From positions 334,864 to 398,863 of the forward strand of contig CBDBCB010000017.1 in the NCBI GenBank assembly GCA_965202745.1: DNA of 64,000 nucleotides, written 5' to 3'. The notes under the pieces are model-generated. The model made no database searches. It saw only the letters and a list, made by a program, of their open reading frames with translations, and was not told where the DNA came from. Below, one piece after another: positions 9,120-18,928 of this stretch. Within the stretch, counting starts at the first letter, position 1. Each line of letters begins with the position of its first letter. The position numbers were made by a program, and so were the translations under genes. Source of the DNA: JACKII01 sp965202745 (GTDB taxonomy: Bacteria > Pseudomonadota > Alphaproteobacteria > Bin95).

Positions 9120-10607
9120 ATGCACCACTCGCCGTTTGCGATAATGTTCGCAATTCTCGCTCTGCTCGCCATAGCAGCGGCACCAGTATCGGTATAGGCG
9201 AAGGATACCGTCGGTTCTGGCAATCCTCCGGCGGCTGAAACCGATCCAGAGACCAATGGCGACGACGGCCCGGATCTGCCGCGCAGGGTGATCGATCCAA
9301 TGGTCGATGATGGGGAATTGGTCGTGCGTCTGTTGCCGCTGACCGTGGACGAGTTGAAGGCTGCGGCGGAAATCTGGCTGGGCATCGTTCAAGACAAGAT
9401 CAGGGAAATGGCGGACGCCCAGGTCGCGATCATGCAGTATAAAGGCCCGGTCGAAGACGCGGTGCGCGAGACCCTGACAGAACTCTCCCTGGAACGGAAA
9501 TCTCTGTTTGACAACTACAATGCAGTCGTCGATGCCTGGGAGAAGAAGGGTGGCACACCAGAGGAAATCGCCGTCTACAGGGCTTACCGCAACGCGATCA
9601 TTATCGAGGAAACCCGCACTGCAGACGCCCAGACCCTGACGAACGAGGCCATCGCCTGGGCCCAGGACGAGGATGGTGGCATCCGGCTTGCCATCCAGGT
9701 GGCCGTCGTCATTGTCGCTCTCATCGGGTTGATACTGTTTGCCCGCCTGATCCGAAGCGGCGCCCGCCGCGCCTTCCGCCGGGTGCCGCATTCCTCGGTC
9801 CTGCTGATCGCCTTTCTGGTGGGTATGGTTTACTGGCTGACTATCGCCATTGGCCTGCTGATTGTGCTGTCGGCGGTGGGTATCGACATCTCCCCGCTGT
9901 TTGCTCTCTTCGGTGGCGCGGCCTTCATTCTGGCCTTCGCACTGCAGGACACGCTCGGCAACCTGGCGTCTGGCCTGATGATCATGATCAACCGGCTTTT
10001 CAACGTCGGCGACTATGTGGATGCAGGCGGCGTGGCAGGCACGGTCAAGGCCGTCTCCATCGTCTCCACCACCATTAACACCCCTGACAACCAGATCATC
10101 ATTCCCAACAAGTCGGTCTGGGGCAACGTCATCACCAACGTCACCGGCAGCGCGACCCGGCGCGTCGATCTGGTATTCGGTATCGGCTATGAGGACAGTA
10201 TCGAAGATGCCCAGCGCGTGCTGGAGGAAACCGTTGCCGGCCACGATCTGGTGCTGGTCGACCCGGCCCCGATTATCCGGGTGCACGAATTGGGCGACAG
10301 CTCGGTCAACTTCGTCTGCCGTCCATGGGTGAAGACAGCGGACTACTGGAATGTGCATTGGGGCCTGCACCGTCTGGTTAAGGAGAATTTCGATGCAAAC
10401 GGCATCTCCATCCCCTTCCCGCAGCGGGATGTTCATCTCTATCAGGCACTTCCGCCAGCGACCGAAGTGCCCGGCACATCAACGCCTGCTGCTGAGATAG
10501 CGTCAAAACCCGAAAACAATCCGCAGCGCGGCAACCGTGGCAGCTTTGCCAATGAAGGTCCGTGCCGACCCGAGCCCGGACTGGATGACGGGGACAAAGA
10601 CGACTAA
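9120..10607 (+). CDS. MscS-family mechanosensitive channel, signal peptide broken by an amber codon
   Basis: From ATG 9120 a typical signal peptide (FAIMFAILALLAIAAAP) is followed in frame by TAG 9195-9197 and then by the rest of the protein; a GTG at 9288 could restart translation but would lose the signal. The body has a periplasmic helical region, three or four membrane segments (residues about 195-290), the pore helix GGAAFILAFALQDTLGN with alternating Gly/Ala, and the cytoplasmic beta domain (FNVGDYVDAGGVAGTV, IPNKSVWGNVITN). It should release solutes on hypo-osmotic shock. The lesion is a single substitution; Trp or Gln would restore it. Confidence 0.82.
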
Positions 10608-10738
10608 AGCGGGAATTTATACTTGGTTAAGCGATAAAAGGCGGATGCTGGGACTATCCGCCAGGTAGAGAAGCCGCGCTAAGGTATTGCCGGTACAAAT
10701 TGAATTGCTTCGCGATCAATTTACCGGATTAAACTGTT

Positions 10739-12736
10739 CTAGCTGGCCTCGAACGCGACCAGTTCGACACCTTCTTCCACCTGATCGCCCTCGCCAAACC
10801 GCAGGGCGCTGACGGTTCCGTCAGCGGGGGCGGCGATGGTGTGTTCCATCTTCATGGCTTCCAGCACCAGCAGGGCCGCACCCTTCTTGACCTTGGCACC
10901 CGCTTGGACGTGCACCTTGGTCACCTTGCCAGGCATGGGCGCGGTGAGTTTGCCGCCGCTGGTGTCCTGGCCGAATGCCGCGGTGCCAGGGTCGTGCACG
11001 GCGAAGCGGTAAGTGCCGCGCCTGGCCATGACCGTCACGTGGTTGCCCTCGGCATGGACGCCGACGTTAAAGCGCCGCCCACTGATCTCTACGCCCAAGC
11101 GCCCCGGCTCGCGATGCACGACGCGGGTATTGGCGGGCTCACCCGGCAGCTTCATGTGGTATTCGCTGCCGCGGTAGGCGACATCGATGGCAAAGCGCTC
11201 CTCCCCCCAATCCAGCGCAACCGTCTCCTGTACCTGCTCGTTCAAACGCCAGCCGCGGGTATTGTTCCAGGGGGAGTAACGATCGGCAGTACGGGCCGCC
11301 TTTGCCTCCGCGTCGGCGCGGCGCTGATCCAACAGAGCCAGCACGCCCGCCGCGATGACCTCGTCTGCCGGAGCGGCCATTTCGGCGTGCAACTCTGCGG
11401 AATGCTGCTCGATAAAACCAGTATGCACCTCTCCTACGGCAAAGGCCGGGTGGCGGGCAACCGCATGCAGGAAGGCCCGGTTGGTAGTGACGCCCGCGAC
11501 CTGGGTATCCGCCAGGGCAGAGCGCAAACGGGCCACGGCCTGGGCCCGGTTCTCGCCGCGCGCCACCAGCTTGGCTATCATCGGATCATAGTGGGGCGAG
11601 ACCTCGTCGCCCTCAATCACACCGGAGTCTACCCGGACAAAGCCGTCATGCTCCGGAAACTTCAGCACTTCCAGTTTGCCGGTTTGCGGCAGGAACCCGC
11701 GCGAGGGGTCTTCGGCGTAGAGGCGCACCTCAATCGCGTGACCCTGCACCCGGATGTCGTCCTGGCTAAGCGGCAAAGGCTCGCCGGCCGCAACCCGTAA
11801 TTGCCATTCCACCAGGTCCGTACCGGTGATCCACTCGGTGACCCGATGCTCCACCTGGAGCCGCGTATTCATTTCGATGAAGTAGAAATTCTCATCCGCA
11901 TCCGTCAGGAATTCGCAGGTACCGGCGCCCACATAGTCGATCGCGCTCGCCGCGTTCACGGCTGCCTGGCCGATGGCCGCGCTGGTCTCTGCGGAAATTC
12001 CGGGCGCCGGTGCTTCCTCCACCACCTTCTGGTGGCGGCGCTGGATGGAGCAATCGCGCTCAAACAAATGCACCACCTGGCCGAAGCTATCGGCAAAGAC
12101 CTGCACCTCCACATGGCGGGATTTGGTCAGGTATTTCTCCAGCAGGACGGTGCCATCACCGAAGGCCGCGTTGGCTTCGCGCTGCGCCATCTCCAGCTGT
12201 TTAACGAACTCATCCGCGCTTTCAACGATGCGCATGCCGCGCCCCCCGCCGCCGGCGACGGCCTTGATCAGCACGGGGAAGCCGATTTCCTCGGCCTTGC
12301 CTTTCAGAAACTCTGCGTCCTGATTTGCGCCGTGGTGGCCGGGCACCATGGGCACGCCTGCGGGCTCCAGGATCGCTTTCGCACCGCTCTTGGAGCCCAT
12401 GCTGTCTATGGCCGCGGGCGGCGGGCCGATCCAGACCATGCCGGCATCCATGACGGCGCTGGCGAACTTGGCGTTCTCCGACAGAAAGCCATAGCCGGGA
12501 TGCACCGCCTCAGCGCCCGTCAGCTTGGCGGCAGCGATGATGTTAGCAATATTGAGGTAGCTTTCCGCAACGCCAGCCGGGCCGATGCACACGGCCTCAT
12601 CACAGGCCTGGACGTGCTGCGCATCCCGGTCGGCTTCGGAATAGACCGCGATGGTGCGCAAGCCCATGCGGTGGGCAGTGCGGGCAATGCGGCAGGCGAT
12701 CTCGCCACGGTTGGCGATCAGAAGAGTGCGGAACAT
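10739..12736 (-). CDS. Biotin-dependent acyl-CoA carboxylase alpha subunit (methylcrotonyl-CoA type)
   Basis: An intact 665-residue biotin carboxylase/biotin carrier fusion. In order: biotin-carboxylase N domain (IANRGEIACRI), ATP-grasp (glycine loop VAGGGGRGMR, ERDCSIQRRHQK, FIEMNTRLQVEHRVTE), C domain (EVRLYAEDP), and C-terminal biotinyl domain with K629 in EAMKMEH. Length and domain layout fit MccA or PccA rather than the shorter AccC. The beta (carboxyltransferase) subunit gene is not adjacent, which is unusual for this family. Role: carboxylation of 3-methylcrotonyl-CoA or a related acyl-CoA in branched-chain or isoprenoid breakdown. Confidence 0.9.
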   Translation of the reverse strand: MFRTLLIANRGEIACRIARTAHRMGLRTIAVYSEADRDAQHVQACDEAVCIGPAGVAESYLNIANIIAAAKLTGAEAVHPGYGFLSENAKFASAVMDAGMVWIGPPPAAIDSMGSKSGAKAILEPAGVPMVPGHHGANQDAEFLKGKAEEIGFPVLIKAVAGGGGRGMRIVESADEFVKQLEMAQREANAAFGDGTVLLEKYLTKSRHVEVQVFADSFGQVVHLFERDCSIQRRHQKVVEEAPAPGISAETSAAIGQAAVNAASAIDYVGAGTCEFLTDADENFYFIEMNTRLQVEHRVTEWITGTDLVEWQLRVAAGEPLPLSQDDIRVQGHAIEVRLYAEDPSRGFLPQTGKLEVLKFPEHDGFVRVDSGVIEGDEVSPHYDPMIAKLVARGENRAQAVARLRSALADTQVAGVTTNRAFLHAVARHPAFAVGEVHTGFIEQHSAELHAEMAAPADEVIAAGVLALLDQRRADAEAKAARTADRYSPWNNTRGWRLNEQVQETVALDWGEERFAIDVAYRGSEYHMKLPGEPANTRVVHREPGRLGVEISGRRFNVGVHAEGNHVTVMARRGTYRFAVHDPGTAAFGQDTSGGKLTAPMPGKVTKVHVQAGAKVKKGAALLVLEAMKMEHTIAAPADGTVSALRFGEGDQVEEGVELVAFEAS

Positions 12737-12830
12737 GAAGGGCTCTCGACGGCTCGGCGGTCTCGGACGTGCGAAGCGGGACGGTAGCAGCTTAGCTGGA
12801 GCATTGCTATATTAGACGGGCAAAGCGGCA

Positions 12831-12929
12831 GTGGAAGCCGCCCTACGCGGCTTGCATCCAGCGCCTGTACTGGACGACCGGACGCCGGACGAGATCATCG
12901 GCTACGATGAACACGGGTTGCCATCATAG
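12831..12929 (+). pseudogene. VapB-like antitoxin, C-terminal remnant
   Basis: The frame ending at TAG 12927-12929 reads PVLDDRTPDEIIGYDEHGLPS, typical of the toxin-binding C-terminus of small VapB-type antitoxins. Only about 32 codons are recognisable; the DNA-binding N-terminus is not found upstream. The stop overlaps the GTG of the toxin frame by one base, the usual coupled arrangement. Confidence 0.6.
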
Positions 12930-13207
12930 TGATCGTCGATACCTCGGCCATGGCCACGATCATCAGCGACGAACCGGAAGCCGACAGGTTTCCGCGCCTG
13001 ATCGAAAACCATCCCCATCCAGTGATGTCAGCGGCTCCATATGCGGAGGCTGGCATCGTCATCGCGCAGCGGTGAAATCCGGCAGCGCTGAAATATGGTG
13101 ATTGCTTCAGCTATGCCCCGGCGCAGGCCCGAGGTGAGCCTTTGCTAGCGAAGGGTGATGACTGCGCGCGCACGGATGTTGACAGGGAGGGTCTCAGCCC
13201 GCTTTAA
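12929..13207 (+). pseudogene. VapC-like PIN-domain toxin with internal deletion
   Basis: The first 48 codons (VIVDTSAMATIISDEPEA onward) give the PIN N-terminus with its first catalytic Asp, then TGA 13073. In the next frame the C-terminus continues: KYGDCFSYAPAQARG and LLAKGDDCARTDV, containing the remaining acidic residues. About 60 central residues are missing and the frame is shifted, so the RNase toxin is dead. With the degraded antitoxin this is a decayed VapBC module. The tail overlaps the end of the convergent methyltransferase gene. Confidence 0.68.
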
Positions 13208-14210
13208 GGCCGCTGGTGCGGGTCAGAACGCCTTCAACGAAGGGGACGGTATTGATGTCTTGGAAGCCGGCGGCCTGAAAATAGCCCTCCACATCGGCGG
13301 TGGAGTGCGAGAGGCCGGTGCCGTTCATGATGGCCTCCGACAGGCCCCAAAGCCCAGCATCGGCCGGGGCGGTGCGGTCCGCGTTCAGGGCCTCGCCGAC
13401 CAGGTGGAACTCACCGCCGGGGGCGAGGGCGTCGTAGGCTTTCTTGACCACGGCGGTGAATTCCTCCCGCCCGTACATGGGCAGGTTGGAGGCCATCACG
13501 GCCACGTCCGCGCCTTGCGGGAGCGGGTCGTTGTTGAAGTCGCAGGCCAGCGCCTCCACCCGGCCAGTCATGCCGTTTTCCTCGATGAACTCCTTCGCCA
13601 CCTCGGCCACGCTGGCCAGGTCGAGGACGGAGGCTTTCAGGTCCGGATACAGCTTGCATGCCTCGATGCAGTACGCGCCGGAGCCGCCGCCGATGTCGAT
13701 CATGTGCTTCTTGCCGGTCAGATCGACCTGGCGCAGGAACAGCCGCCCGGCGCCGCGGCCGATGGAGTATGTCGCGCGGTGGTACTTGCGCGCGTCGTCC
13801 ACCGTGAATTCCGAGACCTTCACATTATCGGCGCGCGGCGGGGTCTGGTTGCGCAGGTAGTCGGTCAGGCGGCCCCATTCGTTCCAATCGGGCTTGGTGA
13901 ACAGCATCCATTCGCCCGCATAGCCGGGCTGCCCCTCGACCAGGAAGCGCTCCACATCCGGCGCGTTTTTCAACTTGTCGCCGTCCCGCTCCAGCAGGCC
14001 CAGACCGACACAGGCAACCGCGATCCGCTCCCCATGCAGGCGGGTGATGCCGAGCGCGGCGGCGAGGGTGGCTTCGGTGTGCCCGCCCTCTGCCACTTTG
14101 GTGAACAGGCCAAGTTCGACACCGGCCATCAGGGCGGCGCTCTCGCGGTAGGCGCGCACCATGCGTTGCAGGCGGACAGTGGTGGGGTGGGGTTGTTTCT
14201 GGTCGCTCAT
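13194..14210 (-). CDS. SAM-dependent O-methyltransferase (methyltransf_2 family)
   Basis: A 338-residue small-molecule methyltransferase. An N-terminal winged-helix dimerisation domain (LQRMVRAYRESAALMAGVELGLF, shown here in two overlapping parts as LQRMVRAYRES and ALMAGVELGLF; residues about 12-95) precedes the Rossmann SAM domain with motif I MIDIGGGSGAYCIE (about residue 165), VLDLASVAEVAKEF and the APGGEFHLVGE strand. Its ATG overlaps the stop of the MFS gene by four bases (ATGA), implying translational coupling. Acceptor unknown; the linked transporter may move the substrate or product. Confidence 0.85.
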   Translation of the reverse strand: MSDQKQPHPTTVRLQRMVRAYRESAALMAGVELGLFTKVAEGGHTEATLAAALGITRLHGERIAVACVGLGLLERDGDKLKNAPDVERFLVEGQPGYAGEWMLFTKPDWNEWGRLTDYLRNQTPPRADNVKVSEFTVDDARKYHRATYSIGRGAGRLFLRQVDLTGKKHMIDIGGGSGAYCIEACKLYPDLKASVLDLASVAEVAKEFIEENGMTGRVEALACDFNNDPLPQGADVAVMASNLPMYGREEFTAVVKKAYDALAPGGEFHLVGEALNADRTAPADAGLWGLSEAIMNGTGLSHSTADVEGYFQAAGFQDINTVPFVEGVLTRTSGLKAG

Positions 14211-15409
14211 CGGTTGGCGTTTCCCGGTTGGTGTTTTGGCATTAGGGCAACGATAAGCGCTGCCGCCGCATCGAAACAAACAAAGATGAACAGGGCGAGC
14301 GTATATGCCCCGGTCAGATCGCGGAGCGTGCCAGCGAGCGCGCTGCCGATGCCTGCCATGGTGTAGAAGGCGATGTTGGCAAAGCCGTAGAGCCTGCCGT
14401 AGGCAGCCGGGCCGAATGCTTCCCGGAGCAGCAAAGGGGGCAGCATGACGATATTGCCGATGACGAAGCCCGCGATCACCGCACCCAGATAGAGATCGAA
14501 CGAGACCTGCGCGAAGCTGAGAATGGCGATGCCGGTCCCTTGCAGGGCGTAGGTGGCGGCGGTCAGCCACTTCACCGGCACGCGCGTCGACAGGAAGCCG
14601 GTGACCAGCCTGCCCGCAGCACCGCACGCGATGCCCAGGCTGACGGCATAGGCAGCGTGATCGACGCTCGCCACGTCACTGCCGATGGCAAGCTGGTGGG
14701 AGAGGTAGCCGACCTGAGCGCCCAGGCCGAGGCCGCCTGCGATGGCGATACGCCAGAACCGGCTGGTCTTGAGCGCCTGCCGGGGCGTGAAACTGGTTTC
14801 GGCAGCGGCGCTGGGTGGCCGTTGCGCGTTGGAGGGGCGGCGGAGGACAAGCAGTGCAAGCGGCACGATGGTGCCGGCAACCAGAATGCCGACGGCCAAC
14901 GTGACGTCCGGAAAGCCATATTTGGCGCTGGCCCAAACCATGAGCGGCACGCTGATCGCGCCGCCAAGGCCCGCGCCGGAAAGGGCGAGGCTGAGCGGCA
15001 AACCCATCTTCGGCCCGAACCAGGGCACGAGGCTCGCGCTGATGGCGGGTGTTGCCATGAGGGGATAGCCGGTCGCAATCAGGGCATAGGCGAGATACAG
15101 CTGCCAGGGCTCTGTCAGCTGCCCCATGGCAGCGACACCGCCGCCGATGGCGAGTCCGCTATAGGCAACGGCGAGGCGGGTGCCGAACGTATCCGCGATC
15201 CAGCCGAACACCAGCGTGACGGGGATGGCCAGCCAGAAGAACAGGGCAATAGCGCTGCTGACGGTGGCCGCGGACCAGCCATGCTCGGTCTGGAGGGCGG
15301 GGACGAAGAAGGTGTTGCCGTAGAACACCGTGCCCCAGGCGAGGGTCGCCATCCAGAAGCAAGCCGCCGTGATGAACCAGGCGTAAGGGGCGGTGCGGGT
15401 GCCGCTCAT
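14207..15409 (-). CDS. MFS transporter (monocarboxylate/OFA-like)
   Basis: A 400-residue permease with about twelve membrane segments and a central hydrophilic loop (RRPSNAQRPPSAAAETS, about residues 190-210). The pattern VFYGNTFFVPALQTEHGWS followed by a long helix pair and FGWIADTFGTRLA resembles the monocarboxylate/oxalate-formate branch. First gene of a two-gene unit with the methyltransferase. Start ATG 15409 is the first in frame. Confidence 0.83.
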   Translation of the reverse strand: MSGTRTAPYAWFITAACFWMATLAWGTVFYGNTFFVPALQTEHGWSAATVSSAIALFFWLAIPVTLVFGWIADTFGTRLAVAYSGLAIGGGVAAMGQLTEPWQLYLAYALIATGYPLMATPAISASLVPWFGPKMGLPLSLALSGAGLGGAISVPLMVWASAKYGFPDVTLAVGILVAGTIVPLALLVLRRPSNAQRPPSAAAETSFTPRQALKTSRFWRIAIAGGLGLGAQVGYLSHQLAIGSDVASVDHAAYAVSLGIACGAAGRLVTGFLSTRVPVKWLTAATYALQGTGIAILSFAQVSFDLYLGAVIAGFVIGNIVMLPPLLLREAFGPAAYGRLYGFANIAFYTMAGIGSALAGTLRDLTGAYTLALFIFVCFDAAAALIVALMPKHQPGNANR

Positions 15410-15431
15410 GACTATTTTCTGACGAGCCCCT

Positions 15432-15650
15432 CACCCGTCGACAGGCTCAGGGTGAAGTCCGTTGGGTATTTGGCACGTATAACACTGCCCGTCTTGCTGA
15501 GCCTGTCGAAGCTGGTCCTTAGGTTCAGGGGAAAGGCTACTGGCGGTTTGGCTCGTATCGTACAGTCCTTCATGCTGAGCCTGTCGAAGCATGCGTTGGC
15601 AGCGTTCTACAGATTGCTCCGCCCGCTTCGCGGATTCGCAATGACGCCAG
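15432..15650. repeat. Intergenic repeat cluster (TGAGCCTGTCGAAG copies)
   Basis: This 255-base spacer holds three copies of the element TGAGCCTGTCGAA in both orientations (about 15438, 15498 and 15573), followed by CGCGGATTCGCAATGACG, another short extragenic sequence common in alphaproteobacteria. It lies between convergent-free same-strand genes and codes for nothing visible. Likely REP-type extragenic repeats. Confidence 0.55.
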
Positions 15651-15664
15651 GGGTTGGGCACAGG

Positions 15665-16507
15665 TCACACCGCCAGCCCCATCTGCCTGAGCACCGCTTT
15701 TCCCAACTCCGTCACCGGGTTACCCAGGGTGTAGAGGATGGAATAGTGGTTGTCGTAGTCCGGCTGGATCGAGGTCACGTCCGAGCCGTTCGCCCGGCAC
15801 TTGGCGACGAAATCATCGGTCTGGCGTATCCATTCCCGCGTTTCATGACCGCCGACCGCCGCGATAAGGGGCATGTGCGTTGGCGGCAGGTTACAAAGGG
15901 GGCTGACCTGGGGCACAGTCTCCGGCGTCATCAGCAATTCTTCGCCGCCGGGGACGCGCAGCATGGGGGTCAGGTCATAGAGGCCGCTGATCATGGCAGC
16001 GCCTTTGATCGCGTCCGCAGGCAGGCCGAGCGCGGCGCAGTCGGTCGCCGCCAGCATGGCGCAGAGATGCCCACCCGCCGAATGACCAGAGATATAGAGC
16101 TGATCCCGGTCATAGCCGTACTCGTCCGCCCAGTTGTACACGGCGGCGAGGCCGCGCCTGATCTGCGCGATGACTTCCGTCAACGGCACGGACGGGCAGA
16201 GGTCATAGTTCAGCAGCACGATTGCCGCGCCCGCGTCGTGGAACATCGGCGCGATCAGGGTGTGGTCGAAGCTGTCGAGGAAGCGCCAGAAGCCGCCATG
16301 CACGAATACCTGCACCGGCGCGCCAGGCTGCTTGGCAGGGATTACGTCCATGCATTGGCCGGGCGTGTCGCCATAGGGCACGCGGAGATGGCCTTGGAGA
16401 GACGCCCGCGCCCGCTCGCTGTCGAGGCCCCAATGCGCCTTCCAGACCTCGTGGTCCGATACGGCGGCGCGGGGGTTGTACTGCTGGATCAGTTCTTCCA
16501 GTTCCAT
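15665..16507 (-). CDS. Alpha/beta hydrolase (arylformamidase/esterase-like)
   Basis: A 280-residue alpha/beta hydrolase. The oxyanion motif HGGFW (about residue 75), nucleophile elbow GHSAGGH with catalytic Ser (about 142), and a late His in YDNHYSILYTL are present; the likely acid is in the VGGHETREW-QTDD region. HGGFW and GHSAGGH are the signature pair of bacterial kynurenine formamidase-like and hormone-sensitive-lipase-like hydrolases. The start at 16507 (MELEELIQQY) follows a GCAGGAAA site. No other kynurenine pathway gene is nearby, so the substrate is open. Confidence 0.82.
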   Translation of the reverse strand: MELEELIQQYNPRAAVSDHEVWKAHWGLDSERARASLQGHLRVPYGDTPGQCMDVIPAKQPGAPVQVFVHGGFWRFLDSFDHTLIAPMFHDAGAAIVLLNYDLCPSVPLTEVIAQIRRGLAAVYNWADEYGYDRDQLYISGHSAGGHLCAMLAATDCAALGLPADAIKGAAMISGLYDLTPMLRVPGGEELLMTPETVPQVSPLCNLPPTHMPLIAAVGGHETREWIRQTDDFVAKCRANGSDVTSIQPDYDNHYSILYTLGNPVTELGKAVLRQMGLAV

Positions 16508-16555
16508 CTGGTTTCCTGCTGGTCGGTGCATCGTGTAAGTCTGGAGCCGACCCTA

Positions 16556-17579
16556 ATGCACGGACCGCCGCCGATGAACCGCAAATTGACGCTTGCCCGC
16601 CGCCCGGAGACTCTGCCGGGGCCGGAGCACTTCGCCGTTGTCGATGAAGACCTGTCGCCATTGGCCAAGGGCCAGGTGCGATTGCGGCTGGCGTTTGCCG
16701 CGGTCTCCCCCTGGCAGGCGCAGCGGTGCAAGGACTTTGCGAACTATGTGGAATCGTTTGCCATCGGGGAGCTGATTTCCTGCGATATGCTTGGGCAGGT
16801 CGTGGAGAGCAATGCCGCTGGCTGGAAGCCGGGCGATTTCGCGATGGGGCGGTTGGGATGGCAGGAATATGCGGACGCCTCCCCTGCGGCGCTGACAAGA
16901 TGCGACCCGGCGATGAGCGCGAGCACCTGGCTGACGGCGCTGTCTTCGCCGGGACTGTCGGCGTGGTTCGGGTTCGCGGATCATGCCCGGCCCATGTCGG
17001 GGGGGGACCTGCGTGATTACGTCTGCCGCGAGGGGCTTGGCTCGTTCGCCGTGCAGATTGCCGTTGCTGCAGGGATGCGGGTGGTCGGGATTCCGGGCGG
17101 TGCGGAGAAATGCCTGTTCGTAAGGGAAGAACTGGGCGCTGCGGTACCGGGAGCCGGACTTAGAGGATCGTTTGCGCGATGCCGCACCGGATGGTGTGCA
17201 TCTGTTCTATGACACAGTGGGAGGACCGGCGGCGGATGCGGTGTTCGCGAACATGGCGAAATATGGGCGGATTGTGCTGGTCGGGCGCTCCGTGGCGAAC
17301 AATAGCGATACGCCGGGGACGGACTTCGCCAACATGCGCATGGTCTGGGCCAGGGAATACACGGTAGAGACCTTCAGCATGTACTCCCTACTGCCGGAGC
17401 GGCGGGCGGAGGGGCGGAAGCGCATGGCCGCCCTGATCGCAAGCGGCGCGGTCAGGCCGCGCTACACGCTGGTGGATGGGTCCGAGCAGACGCCCCAGGC
17501 GCTGGGCGACGTGCTGGCGGGCAGGCTGCTGGGGAAAGCGCTGGTGCGCTACTGGCAACCGGAGGGGATTGAGGCCTAG
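16556..17579 (+). pseudogene. NADPH:quinone oxidoreductase-like MDR protein, frameshifted
   Basis: The frame from ATG 16556 reads as a zinc-free medium-chain reductase (curA/quinone oxidoreductase type) but is broken three times. Around an 8-G run (16999-17006) the frame slips and returns after about 15 codons (TCVITSAA is legible in the alternate frame, then GSFAVQIAVAAGMRVVGI resumes). At about 17140 several codons are lost and the frame shifts again; REPDLEDRLRDAAPDG to the stop at 17579 is in the new frame, with FYDTVGG and GRIVLVG intact. No functional enzyme can come from this sequence as written. Confidence 0.78.
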
Positions 17580-17773
17580 GCCGCGAAAACCGGGTGGAGC
17601 TAAAGCGTTTTCTGTTCAAGTTGGCTCTGTGAGAAGCACTCTGGCGTGGGCTCCCACCTTGGCGGGAGCGGGATGAATTTGTGTGATCCGACCTGTTTCA
17701 AATCCGCTCAAGGAAGCCGGGATGTCCCGGCTCTCCGTCCAGCGGAGGGTCAGGGTCTATTCAAGAGGCAGGC

Positions 17774-18502
17774 TTAGCCGCCATCGGGCAGCTGGCAGCG
17801 GTCCGCCGTGACCTGAAGGAAGCCACGCGCCGGCGAGGGCGTGATCACAAACCGGTACTCGTCGCCACCCAGCTCCACCGAGTGCAGCAACGGCACGATG
17901 CCGGTGGCTTCGGTCTTCGCACCATTGATCTTGGTAAAAGTCACGGTGATCGGCTTTTCCTGATCGAACCAGGCGTTAGCGGCTCCATTGGCGCTGCGGG
18001 TCGGCTCCCCCTGGGCGCGGACGACGATGGCGCTGCGGGCAAAGGCGACCCAGTCGTTCTTGCCCCGTGTGAAACTCGTTTGCACGATGAAACGCTTTTG
18101 TTCTGGATAGTTCCGGCAACGGACAGCATCACCGGACGACCGCACCAGGAACTTCAGGCGCTCTTCCTTGACGCCTTTGTTCAACTGCTGGCTGAGCAGG
18201 GCGAAGATCTCCCGCTCCTTGCCGGTTGGCACTTGGGTCTGAAGTGCTGCCTGTTTCTCCAGCGCCTCGTCACGTTCCACCTGGAGGCTTTCCGCGCGAG
18301 CGGTGATGACGGCGAGATCGCTTTCCAGGCTGCGGACCTGCTCGTTCAGATTACGGACCTGGCCGCGAGCCAGCTCCGAGCCGGCCGCATAAGCAATAAC
18401 ACCCAGTCCCAGCAGAGCCAGGATCAACAAAAGCCATTTGTGGAATGCGAGTTTGCGGCGTGCCTGATCCCGCCGCCTGGACTCGCGAAATCCGCGTGCC
18501 AT
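17774..18502 (-). CDS. Membrane-anchored coiled-coil protein of unknown function
   Basis: A 242-residue protein I do not recognise. A basic N-terminus (RESRRRDQARRKLAFHKW) is followed by one membrane segment (LLLILALLGLGVIAYAAG, residues about 24-41), a predicted coiled coil (about 48-95, heptad-like NEQVRSLESDLAVITARA), and a soluble C-terminal domain with two Cys (about 128 and 237). The C-terminal part should be periplasmic. It is the third gene of a possible operon with a large MscS channel and a small basic protein, so a role in envelope stress is conceivable but unproven. Confidence 0.72.
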   Translation of the reverse strand: MARGFRESRRRDQARRKLAFHKWLLLILALLGLGVIAYAAGSELARGQVRNLNEQVRSLESDLAVITARAESLQVERDEALEKQAALQTQVPTGKEREIFALLSQQLNKGVKEERLKFLVRSSGDAVRCRNYPEQKRFIVQTSFTRGKNDWVAFARSAIVVRAQGEPTRSANGAANAWFDQEKPITVTFTKINGAKTEATGIVPLLHSVELGGDEYRFVITPSPARGFLQVTADRCQLPDGG

Positions 18503-18580
18503 ATCTCACCCTGACCGATTGATTTCACGTGCTGCATAAATTGGAACGCCACACTATACAGAATAAACGCTGGTACTAAA

Positions 18581-18928
18581 TCAGAATGTGACGACCAGCC
18601 GGTCCCGGACGAATTCGGATGGGCCATAGTGCGTGACCACCGTTTCACGCTCGACCTTGATGTTCTGACGCGCCAGCTGGTTAATACGGTTTGCCACCCG
18701 GGTGTCTTCCCACGCTTTTTCCAGCACACCGCATTCCAGTGTCAGCTTGTCGATGTCGCGGGACTTGGCCGCGGCATCGGCGAGGTTCTCCTCGCTCAAC
18801 AGCTCCAGGACCCGGTGGACTACCATATTGTTGCGCTTGGAAACATTTTCCATCAACAGCAGGCCCAGGCGCCGGCGCAGCATGCTGCGCTCGTCGCGGC
18901 CAGAGGACTTTCGGGCTTCGCGGGCCAC
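18581..18928 (-). CDS. Small hypothetical protein coupled to MscS gene
   Basis: A 115-residue, charged, mostly helical protein without membrane segments; not recognised. It begins at a GTG that shares one base with the TAG stop of the MscS gene upstream, so translation is probably coupled. The N-terminus is very basic (REARKSSGRDERSMLRRRL). Coding potential is supported by the tight overlap and by G/C-rich third positions. Confidence 0.65.
   Translation of the reverse strand: MAREARKSSGRDERSMLRRRLGLLLMENVSKRNNMVVHRVLELLSEENLADAAAKSRDIDKLTLECGVLEKAWEDTRVANRINQLARQNIKVERETVVTHYGPSEFVRDRLVVTF

Noticed and set aside
8832..10436. 534-codon minus-strand frame
   Set aside because: Antisense of the MscS channel gene, whose domains are unmistakable on the plus strand.
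14540..17212. 890-codon plus-strand open frame
   Set aside because: Most of it is antisense to the MFS gene, a repeat spacer and the hydrolase; only the end from 16556 is a real (broken) gene.
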